Origin: Pseudonocardia sp. HH130630-07
GTDB taxonomy: Bacteria; Actinomycetota; Actinomycetes; Mycobacteriales; Pseudonocardiaceae
Assembly (NCBI RefSeq): GCF_001698125.1
Contig: NZ_CP013854.1
Span: forward strand, 4,526,001-4,590,000
Length of the DNA stretch: 64,000 bases
Reading direction: 5' to 3'
Position numbers and translations under genes: made by a program. A model generated the notes under the pieces. It did not search any database and had not been told where the DNA came from. It saw only the letters and a list, made by a program, of their open reading frames with translations. Below are positions 8,274 to 16,582 of the stretch, piece by piece. Position 1 is the first letter of the stretch, and every line of letters begins with the position of its first letter.

Positions 8274-8996
8274 GTGCCCGCCGCGATCGCCGTCCTGCCC
8301 CATCCGCCGCTGCTCGTCCCCGAGCTGAGCGGTGACGCCGCGATCGAGACCGAGGCGGTGCGCGCCGCCGTCCGGGGTGTCGCCGACCGGCTCGCCGCCC
8401 TCGCCCCGGTGTGGATCGCGGTCGGTGCGGATCCGGCGGGCCGGCGCACGGTGCCCCCCGGCACCCGCGGGACGTTCGCCGGCTACGGCCGCGACGTCCC
8501 GGTGGCCCTGCCCGGCCCGGTAACCGGGGACGAGGGACCCGGGCTCCCGTTGCCGCTGCTGGTGGCGGCCTGGGCGGCGGCCGGGGCCGGAGCGGGCTCG
8601 GTGCGTGGCGAGCTCCTCGCGCCGGACACCGCCCCCGCCGACTGCGCCGCGCTCGGCCGGGAGCTGGGTGGCACCGACGGCACCGACGGCACGGCCCGGG
8701 TGGGCCTGCTCGTGCTCGGCGACGGCGCCGCGATGCACACCCCCACCGCACCCGGCGGGTTCGACGAGCGGGCCGAGGCGTTCGACGCCGTCGTCGCCAC
8801 CGCGCTGGACGTGCCGGACCCCGCTGCGCTGGCGGAGCTCGACCCGGTCGCCGCGGGGGAGCTGCGGGCCGGTGGGCGCGCCCCGTGGCAGGTGCTCGCC
8901 GGCGCCGCGGCCGGGCGGTCGTGGCGGGCCACGCACCGGCACACCTCGATGCCCTACGGCGTCGCCTACCACGTGGCGCTGTGGGAACCGGCGTGA
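8274..8996 (+). CDS. Class III extradiol dioxygenase-like protein (Rv2728c family)
   Basis: 240-aa protein whose N-terminus (IAVLPHPPLLVPELSG) carries the HPPLL metal-binding signature of the LigB/MEMO-like extradiol dioxygenase superfamily. The C-terminal MPYGVAYHVALWEP is also typical. It occupies the same position before miaA as Rv2728c in mycobacteria, where function is unknown. GTG 8274 is chosen because the similarity starts there. TACCCT about 12 nt upstream (same layout as before miaB) suggests a leaderless mRNA. Its stop overlaps the miaA start by 4 bases (GTGA), so it is translationally coupled to miaA. Whether it is an enzyme is uncertain. Confidence 0.8.
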   Translation: MPAAIAVLPHPPLLVPELSGDAAIETEAVRAAVRGVADRLAALAPVWIAVGADPAGRRTVPPGTRGTFAGYGRDVPVALPGPVTGDEGPGLPLPLLVAAWAAAGAGAGSVRGELLAPDTAPADCAALGRELGGTDGTDGTARVGLLVLGDGAAMHTPTAPGGFDERAEAFDAVVATALDVPDPAALAELDPVAAGELRAGGRAPWQVLAGAAAGRSWRATHRHTSMPYGVAYHVALWEPA

Positions 8997-9949
8997 GCGA
9001 CGACGACTCCGGGGCCGCTGCGGCCGGGCCGGCGCTGGTCGCCGTGGTCGGGCCCACCGCGACCGGCAAGTCCGATCTCGGGCTGGCCATCGCCGAGCGG
9101 CTCGGCGGCGAGGTCGTCAACGCCGACGCGATGCAGCTCTACCGGGGGCTCGACGTGGGCACCGCGAAGCTGCGCCCGGAGGAGCGCCGGGGGATCGCGC
9201 ATCATCTGCTCGACGTCCTCGACGTGCGGGACGCCGCGTCGGTCGCGGCCTACCAGCGCGACGCCCGCGCGGTCGTCGAACGGCTGCGGGCCGCCGGGCG
9301 CACACCCGTCCTGGTCGGTGGGTCCGGCCTGTACGTGCAGGCGGTGCTCGACGAGCTGGAGTTCCCCGGCACCGACCCGGACCTGCGCGCCGGGCTGCAG
9401 GCGGAGCTGGAGCGCGACGGGGCGGCGGCGCTGCACCGCAGGCTCGCCGACGTCGATCCGGCGGCCGCCGCCGAGGTGCTGCCGTCGAACGGGCGGCGGA
9501 TCGTGCGGGCGCTGGAGGTCGTCGCGCTGACCGGCCGTCCGTTCCGGGCCACGCTGCCCACCACCGGCACGCCGCGCTACGGCGCGGTCCTCCTGGGCGT
9601 CGACCGGGACGTCGCGGAGCTGGACGAGCGGGTCGCCGTCCGGGTGGACCGGATGCTCGGCGACGGGTTGGTCGAGGAGACGCGGAACCTGCTGCCGCAC
9701 GGTCTCGCGCAGGGCCGCACGGCGTCCCGGGCGCTCGGGTACCGGCAGGTGCTCGACGCGCTCGACCGCGACCCGGACGCCCCGGACCTGGAGACGGTCC
9801 GCGCCGAGACGGTGCGCGCGACCCGCCGGTTCGTACGCCGCCAGCGGTCCTGGTTCCGCCGGGACCGGCGGATCCACTGGCTCGACGGCGCCGCGCCCGG
9901 CCTGGTGCCGGACGCGTTGTCGGTGCTCGCTCGTAAGCTCGTGGCATGA
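8993..9949 (+). CDS. miaA: tRNA dimethylallyltransferase MiaA
   Basis: Transfers a dimethylallyl group from DMAPP to N6 of A37 in tRNAs reading UNN codons, the step before MiaB. The 318-aa length is normal. The P-loop GPTATGKS is at 20-27, followed by NADAMQLYRGLDVGTAK with the conserved Asp that activates A37. LVGGSGLYVQAV and ASRALGYRQV are also family motifs. GTG 8993 overlaps the upstream stop (GTGA), and the 3' end overlaps dapF (ATGA). The three genes therefore form one translationally coupled unit. Confidence 0.97.
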   Translation: MSDDDSGAAAAGPALVAVVGPTATGKSDLGLAIAERLGGEVVNADAMQLYRGLDVGTAKLRPEERRGIAHHLLDVLDVRDAASVAAYQRDARAVVERLRAAGRTPVLVGGSGLYVQAVLDELEFPGTDPDLRAGLQAELERDGAAALHRRLADVDPAAAAEVLPSNGRRIVRALEVVALTGRPFRATLPTTGTPRYGAVLLGVDRDVAELDERVAVRVDRMLGDGLVEETRNLLPHGLAQGRTASRALGYRQVLDALDRDPDAPDLETVRAETVRATRRFVRRQRSWFRRDRRIHWLDGAAPGLVPDALSVLARKLVA

Positions 9950-10842
9950 GCGGCATCGCGTTCACCAAGGGGCACGGCACCGAGAACGACTTCGTCGTAC
10001 TGCCCGATCCGGATGCCGCGCTGGACCTGACCCCCGAGCGGGTCGCCGCGCTGTGCGACCGGCGTCGCGGGCTCGGGGCCGACGGGGTGCTGCGGGTCGT
10101 GCGCTGGGCGAAGCTGGCCGGTGACGCGTCGGTCCCCGAGCCGGTCCCCGGCGTCGAGTGGTTCATGGACTACCGCAACGGCGACGGATCGGTCGCCGAG
10201 ATGTGCGGCAACGGGGTGCGGGTCTTCGCCCGCTACCTGCACGAGCGCGGCTGGGCGCCCGGCGGGGGCTTGATCGGCACCCGGGCCGGGGTGCGGTCGG
10301 CGACCGTCGGCGGCGGCACCGGGACCGGCCCGTCCGGGGGCGGCGGCGTGGCGGTCGACATGGGTCCGGTCGACATCGGGCCGGCGTCGGTCGCCACCCT
10401 GGGCACCGCCCGGTTCGACGGGCTCGCCCTCGACGTCGGCAACCCGCACCTCGCCTGTGTGGTGCAGGCGGACCCGGCGGGGCTGGACCTCTCCGTCGCG
10501 CCGCGGTTCGACCCGCAGGTCTTCCCGCACGGGGTGAACGTCGAGTTCGTGACCCCCCTGGCGGGACCCGCCGCGGGCGGGTCGGTCCGGATGCGGGTGC
10601 ACGAGCGGGGTGTGGGGGAGACCAGGGCGTGCGGCACCGGGACCGTCGCGGCCGTCGTCGCCGCGCTGCGGGCCGCCGGGCACACCGCGGGCGACGTGGA
10701 GGTGCAGGCCCCCGGCGGCCGGCTGCGGGTCACCGTCGAGGCGGGTGACGACGAGCGGACCGGGCGCACCGTGCTGCACGGTCCGGCGGTGCTGCTCGCC
10801 ACGGGCGAGATCGACCGAGGCTGGTGGGACGCGCCCGCCTGA
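9946..10842 (+). CDS. dapF: Diaminopimelate epimerase DapF
   Basis: 298-aa pyridoxal-independent epimerase converting LL- to meso-diaminopimelate for lysine and peptidoglycan. The two catalytic cysteines are visible: C87 in AEMCGNGVR and C229 in GETRACGTGT. Also present are TENDFVV, NPHLACVV and the two-domain fold spacing. The start overlaps miaA by 4 bases. The segment at about 120-135 is a Gly/Thr-rich insertion (VGGGTGTGPSGGGG), probably a surface loop. It is placed before hflX as in mycobacteria. Confidence 0.97.
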   Translation: MSGIAFTKGHGTENDFVVLPDPDAALDLTPERVAALCDRRRGLGADGVLRVVRWAKLAGDASVPEPVPGVEWFMDYRNGDGSVAEMCGNGVRVFARYLHERGWAPGGGLIGTRAGVRSATVGGGTGTGPSGGGGVAVDMGPVDIGPASVATLGTARFDGLALDVGNPHLACVVQADPAGLDLSVAPRFDPQVFPHGVNVEFVTPLAGPAAGGSVRMRVHERGVGETRACGTGTVAAVVAALRAAGHTAGDVEVQAPGGRLRVTVEAGDDERTGRTVLHGPAVLLATGEIDRGWWDAPA

Positions 10843-10897
10843 CCGGCCCGAATCCGGGCGGACAGCGGCCGCCCGACGTGGGACACTGGCGCGCACG

Positions 10898-12388
10898 ATG
10901 ACTGAAGCCCGTACCCCTGCAGAACACACCACGCCCCGGCCCGCAGCGTCCGTGGCACCGTCGGCCGGCGAGCTGGATCTCGAGGAGCGCGCGTCGCTGC
11001 GCCGCATCCACGGGCTGTCCACCGAGCTCACCGACATCACCGAGGTCGAGTACCGGCAGCTGCAGCTCGAGCGCGTCGTGCTCGTCGGGGTGTGGACCGA
11101 GGGCACCGCCGAGCAGGCCGACGCCTCGCTCACCGAGCTGGCCCGGCTCGCCGAGACGGCGGGATCCGAGGTGCTCGACGGGCTGGTCCAGCGGCGTTCG
11201 AGCCCCGACCCGGCCACGTTCATCGGCTCCGGCAAGGTCGAGGAGCTGCTCGCGACCGTCCGATCGACCGGCGCCGACACCGTGATCTGCGACGGCGAGC
11301 TCTCGCCGGGCCAGCTCCGCCAGCTGGAGGAGCGGCTGAAGGTCAAGGTGATCGACCGGACGGCGCTGATCCTCGACATCTTCGCCCAGCACGCCCGCTC
11401 CCGGGACGGCAAGGCCCAGGTCGAGCTCGCCCAGCTGTCCTACCTGCTGCCGCGGCTGCGCGGCTGGGGTGAGGCGCTGTCCCGGCAGGTCGGTGGCCGG
11501 GCCGCCGGTGGTGTCGGTATCGGTGGCCGTGGTCCCGGTGAGACCAAGATCGAGCTGGACCGCCGCCGGATCCGCGCGCGCATGTCCAAGCTGCGTCGCG
11601 AGATCGGTGCGATGCGCCGGGTCCGGGACACCCAGCGGGGCAGCCGGCGGCGCAACGAGATCCCGTCGGTCGCGATCGTCGGGTACACCAACGCCGGCAA
11701 GTCGAGCCTGCTCAACCAGCTCACCGACGCCGGGGTGCTGGTGCAGGACGCCCTGTTCGCCACCCTGGACCCCACCACGCGCCGGGCCGAGACGCCGGAC
11801 GGGCACGGGTACACGCTCACCGACACGGTCGGCTTCGTCCGGCATCTGCCGCACCAGCTGGTCGAGGCGTTCCGCTCCACGCTGGAGGAGGCGGCGGGCG
11901 CCGATCTCCTGGTGCACGTGGTCGACGGTTCCGACCCGTTGCCGGACGACCAGATCGCCGCCGTCCGCCAAGTGCTGGTGGAGGTCGGCGAGGAACAGGG
12001 CGGCGGCGCCATGCCGCACGAGCTGCTCGTGGTGAACAAGACCGACGCCGCGCCGGAGCTCGCGCTGGCCCGTCTGCGGCACGCGCTGCCGGAGGCGGTG
12101 TTCGTCTCGGCGCAGTCCGGGGCGGGGATCGCCGAGCTCCGGGACCGGATCGCCGGGCTGCTGCCCCGTCCGGAGTACGAGGTCGACCTACTGATCCCGT
12201 ACACCGAGGGGGCCGTGGTCGCCCGCCTGCACGACGAGGGTGAGGTCCTCGCCGAGGAGCACACGGGGGACGGCACCCGGATCTGGGCCAGGGTCGCTCC
12301 CGAACTCGGGACCGCGGTGCTGCCCTACGCCGTCGGCGGCAGCGCGGTGCCCGGGTCCGATCTCCCGGCGACCGCCGCGGGCCACTGA
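10898..12388 (+). CDS. hflX: Ribosome-associated GTPase HflX
   Basis: 496-aa GTPase that splits or rescues stalled 70S ribosomes. The N-terminal HflX domain contains DPATFIGSGKVEEL and the glycine-rich GGRGPGETKIELDRRRI linker. The G domain has G1 GYTNAGKSSLLN, G3 DTVGFVRHLP and G4 NKTD. The C-terminal region (about 415-490) is the short HflX extension. ATG 10898 lies 55 nt after dapF in the same direction. No strong ribosome site is seen, so it may have its own promoter in that gap. Confidence 0.96.
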   Translation: MTEARTPAEHTTPRPAASVAPSAGELDLEERASLRRIHGLSTELTDITEVEYRQLQLERVVLVGVWTEGTAEQADASLTELARLAETAGSEVLDGLVQRRSSPDPATFIGSGKVEELLATVRSTGADTVICDGELSPGQLRQLEERLKVKVIDRTALILDIFAQHARSRDGKAQVELAQLSYLLPRLRGWGEALSRQVGGRAAGGVGIGGRGPGETKIELDRRRIRARMSKLRREIGAMRRVRDTQRGSRRRNEIPSVAIVGYTNAGKSSLLNQLTDAGVLVQDALFATLDPTTRRAETPDGHGYTLTDTVGFVRHLPHQLVEAFRSTLEEAAGADLLVHVVDGSDPLPDDQIAAVRQVLVEVGEEQGGGAMPHELLVVNKTDAAPELALARLRHALPEAVFVSAQSGAGIAELRDRIAGLLPRPEYEVDLLIPYTEGAVVARLHDEGEVLAEEHTGDGTRIWARVAPELGTAVLPYAVGGSAVPGSDLPATAAGH

Positions 12389-12405
12389 CCCGTCACCGCC
12401 CGCGG

Positions 12406-13452
12406 TTGCGCACCGGGCTCGTGGCGGCCACCGTCGCGGTCTCCGGTGCGGCCGCGAGTGCCGTGGACGCGCCGCAGCCGCTGTGCAGCACGACCGATCC
12501 GCAGGTCGCCGAGCTGTCCGGGCTGGTCGTGGACGGACCCGCCGACGGCCCGGCCCGGCTGCGGATCATCGTCGACGGCGGGGGCACGGGAGAGGTCGTG
12601 ACCGTCGACCCGGTGAGCTGTGCACCGCTGGAGGTCCGCGACACCGGGATCGCGGTCACCGACGTCGAGGACCTGGGTCTGGCGCCGGACGGCACGCTCT
12701 GGCTGGCCGACACCGGGGACAACCGCGGTGAGCGGGACACCGTCCGGCTGGTGGAGGTGCCGTCCACCGGGCCCGCGCGGGCACACGATCTGCGCTACGC
12801 CGACGGCCCGCGCGACGCCGAGGCCGTCCTCGTCGCCGACGACGGGGTCCCGCTGATCGTCGAGAAACGGACCGGGGCCGCCGGGGTGTTCCGCCCCGAT
12901 CGGCCGCTCGACGGCGGTCCGGGACCGGTCGTACTGGAGCGCGTCGCCGAGGTCGTCCTGCCGTATTCGGCCACCGGTGGCGGTCCGCTCGGCCGCGGCG
13001 GGACACGGACGGTCACCGGGGGCGCGGTGAGCCCGGCCGACGCGCCGGACGGCCGGGCCGCGGCCCTGCGCACCTACACCGACGCCTGGCTGTTCCCGCT
13101 GCCCGCGGGCCGCGTCACCGGCGACGATCTCGTGGCGGCCCTGCAGACGTCCCCGTTGCCGGTACCCCTGCCGGACGAGGCGCAGGGTGAGGCACTCGCG
13201 CTGGACCGGGGCGGAACGCTGCTGTCGGGCACCGAGGCCCGGGGCACGGCGCCCGCCGGGATCCGGACGGCCGCCGGGGCGGTGGCGGCGGCGACCGCAC
13301 CGGACGCCCCGGTCGTCGCCCCACCGGCGCAGGCGCCCCCGGTCCGGACGTTCCCGGACTGGTTGCCCGCGGCCGCCGGGGCCGGCGTGGTCGGTGTCCT
13401 GCTGGTGGCCGGGGTCGGCGCGATGGCCCTGCACGGCCGCCGGCGCCGCTGA
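12406..13452 (+). CDS. Secreted, membrane-anchored beta-propeller-like protein (Rv2721c position)
   Basis: 348-aa exported protein. The N-terminal signal peptide (about 1-20, ATVAVSGAAASA) is followed by a region with strand-rich motifs such as VEDLGLAPDGTLWLADTGDNRGERDTVRL. This resembles NHL/esterase-like propeller blades. The C-terminal segment WLPAAAGAGVVGVLLVAGVG ends in HGRRRR, giving a type-I anchor with the bulk outside. It starts at TTG 12406 (or GTG 12421), only 18 nt after hflX. In mycobacteria the gene beside lexA (Rv2721c) also encodes an Ala/Gly-rich transmembrane protein. Function unknown. It converges on lexA. Confidence 0.75.
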   Translation: MRTGLVAATVAVSGAAASAVDAPQPLCSTTDPQVAELSGLVVDGPADGPARLRIIVDGGGTGEVVTVDPVSCAPLEVRDTGIAVTDVEDLGLAPDGTLWLADTGDNRGERDTVRLVEVPSTGPARAHDLRYADGPRDAEAVLVADDGVPLIVEKRTGAAGVFRPDRPLDGGPGPVVLERVAEVVLPYSATGGGPLGRGGTRTVTGGAVSPADAPDGRAAALRTYTDAWLFPLPAGRVTGDDLVAALQTSPLPVPLPDEAQGEALALDRGGTLLSGTEARGTAPAGIRTAAGAVAAATAPDAPVVAPPAQAPPVRTFPDWLPAAAGAGVVGVLLVAGVGAMALHGRRRR

Positions 13453-13458
13453 ACGGGC

Positions 13459-13474
13459 CCGGCTCCGGAGCCGG
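13459..13474. terminator. Possible weak bidirectional terminator between the propeller gene and lexA
   Basis: Perfect 16-bp palindrome CCGGCTCCGGAGCCGG just after the stop at 13452 and before the convergent lexA stop at 13550. The hairpin would have a minimal loop and no U-tract. The remaining gap is GC-rich with smaller dyads. Supported only by position and symmetry. Confidence 0.35.
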
Positions 13475-13549
13475 CGCTCGCCCACGACCCCGTCCTGACG
13501 TCGCCGCGGCCCGGCTCCGGAACTGTCGCCGCCCGGCCGCGGCCCGGCG

Positions 13550-14284
13550 TCAGAGCCGCCGCAGTACGGCCACGACCCGGCCGAGGATCGACGCGTCGTC
13601 ACCGGGGATGGGGTCGTAGGCGTCGTTCGCCGGCATCAGCCAGATGTGCCCGTCCCTGCGGCGGAACGTCTTCACCGTGGCCTCGCCGTCGATCATCGCC
13701 GCCACGACCTCGCCCTGCTCCGCGACCGGCTGCTGCCGGACGACGACCCAGTCCCCGTCGGTGATGGCGGCGTCCACCATCGAGTCGCCCTTGACGTTGA
13801 GCAGGAACAACGTGCCCTCACCGACGATCTCCCGTGGCAACGGGAACACGTCCTGAACGGCCTGCTCGGCCAGGATCGGCCCGCCCGCGGCGATGTCGCC
13901 GATCAGCGGCACGAACGCCGGTGCGGGTCGCTCCGAGCGGGCGGCCTCGGTGTCGGCGTCGGTGCCGTCCCCGGCGGCCGACTGCTCCGGGCTCCGCACG
14001 TCGACCGCGCGGGTGCGGTTCGGGTCGCGCCGCAGGAACCCCTTGCGCTCCAGTGTGCGCAGTTGGTGGTGCACCGACGACGTGGAGGTCAGCCCCACCG
14101 CGTCGCCGATCTCGCGCACGCTCGGGGGGTACCCGTACCGGTCCACCCAGTCCCGGATCACCGTCAGGACCTTCCGCTGTCGCGGGGTCAGCCCGCGGGC
14201 GTCGGCCGGGGGCTCGGGGAACTCCCGCACGTTCGCGGAACCCGGCCCGGCGGACGCACCGCCGTCGGACTCGTCCGCTGCCAT
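13550..14284 (-). CDS. lexA: SOS repressor LexA
   Basis: 244-aa transcriptional repressor of DNA-damage genes that self-cleaves with RecA filaments. The winged HTH is at about 33-95 (TPRQRKVLTVIRDWV ... STSSVHHQLRTLERKGFL). The cleavage site is A133-G134 in DIAAGGPI, with catalytic S168 (KGDSM) and K205 (TVKTF). The linker at about 97-120 is longer and more acidic than in E. coli LexA, as is common in actinobacteria. Start ATG 14284. A LexA-box-like palindrome lies 58 bp upstream, so autoregulation is expected. Confidence 0.97.
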   Translation of the reverse strand: MAADESDGGASAGPGSANVREFPEPPADARGLTPRQRKVLTVIRDWVDRYGYPPSVREIGDAVGLTSTSSVHHQLRTLERKGFLRRDPNRTRAVDVRSPEQSAAGDGTDADTEAARSERPAPAFVPLIGDIAAGGPILAEQAVQDVFPLPREIVGEGTLFLLNVKGDSMVDAAITDGDWVVVRQQPVAEQGEVVAAMIDGEATVKTFRRRDGHIWLMPANDAYDPIPGDDASILGRVVAVLRRL

Positions 14285-14342
14285 CGCACTCGCCTCCTCG
14301 AGGATCTACCGCGTCGAACAGTAGCCAACACCGGGCCGTCCG

Positions 14343-14358
14343 CCAAACATGCGTTCGA
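14343..14358. promoter_or_regulatory. SOS box at the lexA promoter
   Basis: CCAAACATGCGTTCGA matches the actinobacterial SOS palindrome TCGAAC-N4-GTTCGA in 14 of 16 positions (12 specified bases, mismatches at 1 and 3). It lies 58 bp before the lexA start, where an autoregulatory operator is expected. Confidence 0.75.
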
Positions 14359-14417
14359 AGTCGGCCACGGGCGTGTCGTGGAATCCGTCGGTCGGCGGCG
14401 GTACAACATCGCACAGG

Positions 14418-14440
14418 TGTTCGATCGAACATCGATTCGA
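14418..14440. promoter_or_regulatory. Overlapping SOS-type palindromes in the lexA intergenic region
   Basis: TCGAACATCGATTCGA (14425-14440) differs from the TCGAAC-N4-GTTCGA consensus at one position. It overlaps a perfect 14-bp palindrome TGTTCGATCGAACA (14418-14431) that shares its left half-site. The two arrangements could not be bound at the same time by one LexA dimer each. Confidence 0.65.
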
Positions 14441-14490
14441 ACCGCGGCCGGTCGGTCCGCAGTTCTTGTCGGTGCCCGGTGTTACACAGT

Positions 14491-14506
14491 TCGTACGCCC
14501 GTTCGA
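14491..14506. promoter_or_regulatory. SOS box upstream of the divergent membrane protein gene
   Basis: TCGTACGCCCGTTCGA matches the SOS consensus except for one base in the left arm. It lies 117 bp before the ATG of the divergent gene at 14623, whose positional counterpart in mycobacteria (Rv2719c) is SOS-induced. Confidence 0.65.
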
Positions 14507-14622
14507 CCGGTCCCGGGGAAGGGCCGGTCGGGGGAGCGAGCAGGGCGCGGCCGGGTGTGGCCGCCGCCGACGGCGATCACCTCGCGACAGGGCGGGGTGA
14601 TCCTCGACGAGCAGGAGGATCC

Positions 14623-15342
14623 ATGCGAGAGCTCGACGTGTGCGACGCGCCGCTGACGGCCGGGTCGGCCCAGACCGTGCGGTCGGCGGAGACGGCTCGG
14701 TCGGCCCGGGCCGGGCGGGCGACGCGGCAGGCGGCGCCGGTCGCGGCCCCGCGCACCGGGGCCACCGGCCGGGGGCGTGGTCCGGCCGGGTCGGCCTGCC
14801 CGGTCCGGTCCCGTGCGGCCGCCGAGGGTGTCCGGTCCCGTTCGGCGGTCACCCCGGTGGACGGTGCGGTCCGGCCGTCCGCGGCGGAGCGGGCCGCCGC
14901 GCGCTGGTCCGGTGGCGGTGTGGTGGCCGGAGCGGACGCTGCCGGGCTGCGCGCCGCGCTGGCCCGGCACCCGGCCGGCCGGGCCCGTGCCGGGCGCCGG
15001 GCGGAGGGTGACGTGCCGGGTGGGGCACCGGGCGGCGTGCGGGTGCGGTCGCGGGCGGTGGTCACCGGATCCGGTGCCGAGCCGGTGCTGCAGGAGTCGC
15101 AGCCGGCGGTCCCGGCGCCGCGCACGGTCCGTCCGATGCGCCGCCCGTGCGTGGTGTCGCCGCGTCGCCGGTCCCGGGCGCGTGCGACCGGCCGTACGGG
15201 TCGCGCACTGACGGCGGTGGCGACCGTGCTCTGCTCGGCCACGGTCGTGCTGGCTCTGGGGCTCCTCGCCGACGTCTCGGCCGGGTGGAACGCCGGAGCG
15301 GAGTCCGGCGCCGGGGTGACCGTGCAGGCCGGCCTCCGGTAG
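14623..15342 (+). CDS. SOS-linked single-pass membrane protein lacking a LysM domain
   Basis: 239-aa protein divergent from lexA. AGGAGG lies 4 nt before ATG 14623, a textbook ribosome site. Residues 1-190 are Arg/Ala/Ser/Gly-rich and look disordered and very basic. A membrane segment is at about 203-224 (LTAVATVLCSATVVLALGLL). Only about 17 residues follow. In mycobacteria the gene here (Rv2719c, ChiZ) has a short basic N-terminus, one membrane helix and an extracellular LysM domain. Here the LysM part is missing, and I find no LysM-like sequence in the other frames downstream. An SOS-induced division-control role is inferred from position and operators only. Confidence 0.65.
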   Translation: MRELDVCDAPLTAGSAQTVRSAETARSARAGRATRQAAPVAAPRTGATGRGRGPAGSACPVRSRAAAEGVRSRSAVTPVDGAVRPSAAERAAARWSGGGVVAGADAAGLRAALARHPAGRARAGRRAEGDVPGGAPGGVRVRSRAVVTGSGAEPVLQESQPAVPAPRTVRPMRRPCVVSPRRRSRARATGRTGRALTAVATVLCSATVVLALGLLADVSAGWNAGAESGAGVTVQAGLR

Positions 15343-15395
15343 TCGCCCGGCCCGGCCATCCCCGGCGGTCCGGTCGTCCCCGCGACCTGCCATGC

Positions 15396-15443
15396 GCACG
15401 GCCCGCCGCCGGCACGGCTGCACGGCCCGCCGCCGGCACGGCT
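15396..15443. repeat. Two perfect tandem copies of a 24-bp unit
   Basis: The unit starts GCACGGCCCGCCGCCGGCAC and is repeated exactly at 15396-15419 and 15420-15443, in the gene-free stretch before nrdR. It looks like a recent slippage duplication. No function is apparent. Confidence 0.85.
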
Positions 15444-15810
15444 CGGTTGTCTGTGCGGTCCGTTCACCTGCACGGCGTGGTGATCCGTGCGGCCCGGTGC
15501 TCGTACTGCCGGTGCCCGCATCGCCCGGTGGCTGCTGTCGCCACCCGTGTCCTCCGTCACCACGTCGGCGGCGCCTGTCGACGGGTGCCGTCTGCCGCGG
15601 GCGATCGGCGTGTCACGGACCGCCGACACCGCCTGCCGTGCGCGTGCCCGGTGCCCGGCCGGTGCCCGCGCGCCGGTCCGTGTGCCTGAACTGCGGGTAT
15701 CGGCCCCGATGGGCGTCGGTACCGGTGCCGACGACGCGGAGGGCCGGTGTGCGAGGCTTCCGGTCCCGATCGGGCGAAGCTGCGCGACACGCACCCCCTG
15801 GGATGGCGGA

Positions 15811-15826
15811 CCCCAAGATGTAGGGG
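15811..15826. promoter_or_regulatory. Candidate NrdR box upstream of nrdR-nrdJ
   Basis: CCCCAAGATGTAGGGG is a 16-bp imperfect inverted repeat with a relatively AT-rich centre, about 90 bp before nrdR. NrdR boxes are 16-bp palindromes near the promoters of ribonucleotide reductase genes, often autoregulatory. I do not see a confident second box at the usual helical spacing. Confidence 0.45.
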
Positions 15827-15914
15827 TTACATTGACGTCGTTCTCCCACTGGTTGGGGGTTCGGATCATTACGCAGCGTCTCCGGTAGGCCACGGGAGAG
15901 GGGTGGGACACGTC

Positions 15915-16403
15915 GTGCGTTGCCCCTTCTGTCGTCACCCGGACTCGCGGGTGATCGATTCCCGGACCGCCGACGACGGGACGTGCACCCGCCGTCGCCG
16001 GTCCTGCACCGCGTGCGGGAGACGGTTCACCACGGTCGAGGAGACGGTTCTCGCCGTGGTCAAGCGCAGCGGTGTGAGCGAGCCCTTCAGCCGGCAGAAG
16101 GTCGTCGGCGGGGTGCGGCGGGCGTGTCAGGGCCGTCCGGTCGACGAGGACGACCTGCAGCAGCTCGCCCACAAGGTGGAGGAGACGGTGCGCGCCCGCG
16201 GAGCGGCCGAGATCCCCAGCCACGAGGTGGGGCTGGCGATCCTGGGTCCGCTGCGCGACCTCGACGAGGTCGCCTACCTGCGGTTCGCGAGCGTCTACCG
16301 CTCGTTCTCCTCGATCGAGGACTTCGAGAAGGAGATCGCCGACCTGCGTTCGGCGGCTGCCGGGGAAGCAGCCGACGACCGGGCCGGTGACCCGGACGGC
16401 TGA
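15915..16403 (+). CDS. nrdR: Transcriptional repressor NrdR
   Basis: 162-aa zinc-ribbon/ATP-cone repressor of ribonucleotide reductase genes. The zinc ribbon uses the pairs in RCPFC and CTACGRRF. The ATP-cone begins about residue 46 (VVKRSGVSEPFSRQKVVGGV). The conserved LRDLDEVAYLRFASVYRSF motif is present. I chose GTG 15915 (protein MRCPFC) from family length; GTG 15903 would add four residues and sits nearer the GGAGAGG sequence. It is immediately upstream of nrdJ, which it should control. Confidence 0.95.
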   Translation: MRCPFCRHPDSRVIDSRTADDGTCTRRRRSCTACGRRFTTVEETVLAVVKRSGVSEPFSRQKVVGGVRRACQGRPVDEDDLQQLAHKVEETVRARGAAEIPSHEVGLAILGPLRDLDEVAYLRFASVYRSFSSIEDFEKEIADLRSAAAGEAADDRAGDPDG

Positions 16404-16582
16404 CCGGGGTCCCGTCGTACGGGTCGGCACGGGCGCAGGGGGCGCGGTGCCGGGCCGGCGGTCACGGGTCGTCGTACCGGGTGGACCGGCGGTGCAGCTC
16501 GTCTGAGCACCGCCGGGGCCCGCGCTCCCCAGCGCGCGGGTGAGGAAGGAACGGTCAGATTTCGGATGTGCGGAGGCAGTTC

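Larger units (their letters stand above)
15343..15914. other. 572-bp stretch without a convincing gene
   Basis: Several overlapping open frames exist here, but all have Arg/Pro/Ala-rich compositions typical of GC-rich shadow frames, with no ribosome sites or recognisable domains. The stretch contains a 24-bp tandem duplication (15396-15443), a candidate NrdR box (15811-15826) and presumably the nrdR promoter. Confidence 0.6.

Noticed and set aside
16404..16582. Cobalamin riboswitch upstream of nrdJ
   Set aside because: I looked for the conserved B12-box and long structured leader. The 179 bp between nrdR and nrdJ is too short and lacks the motif.
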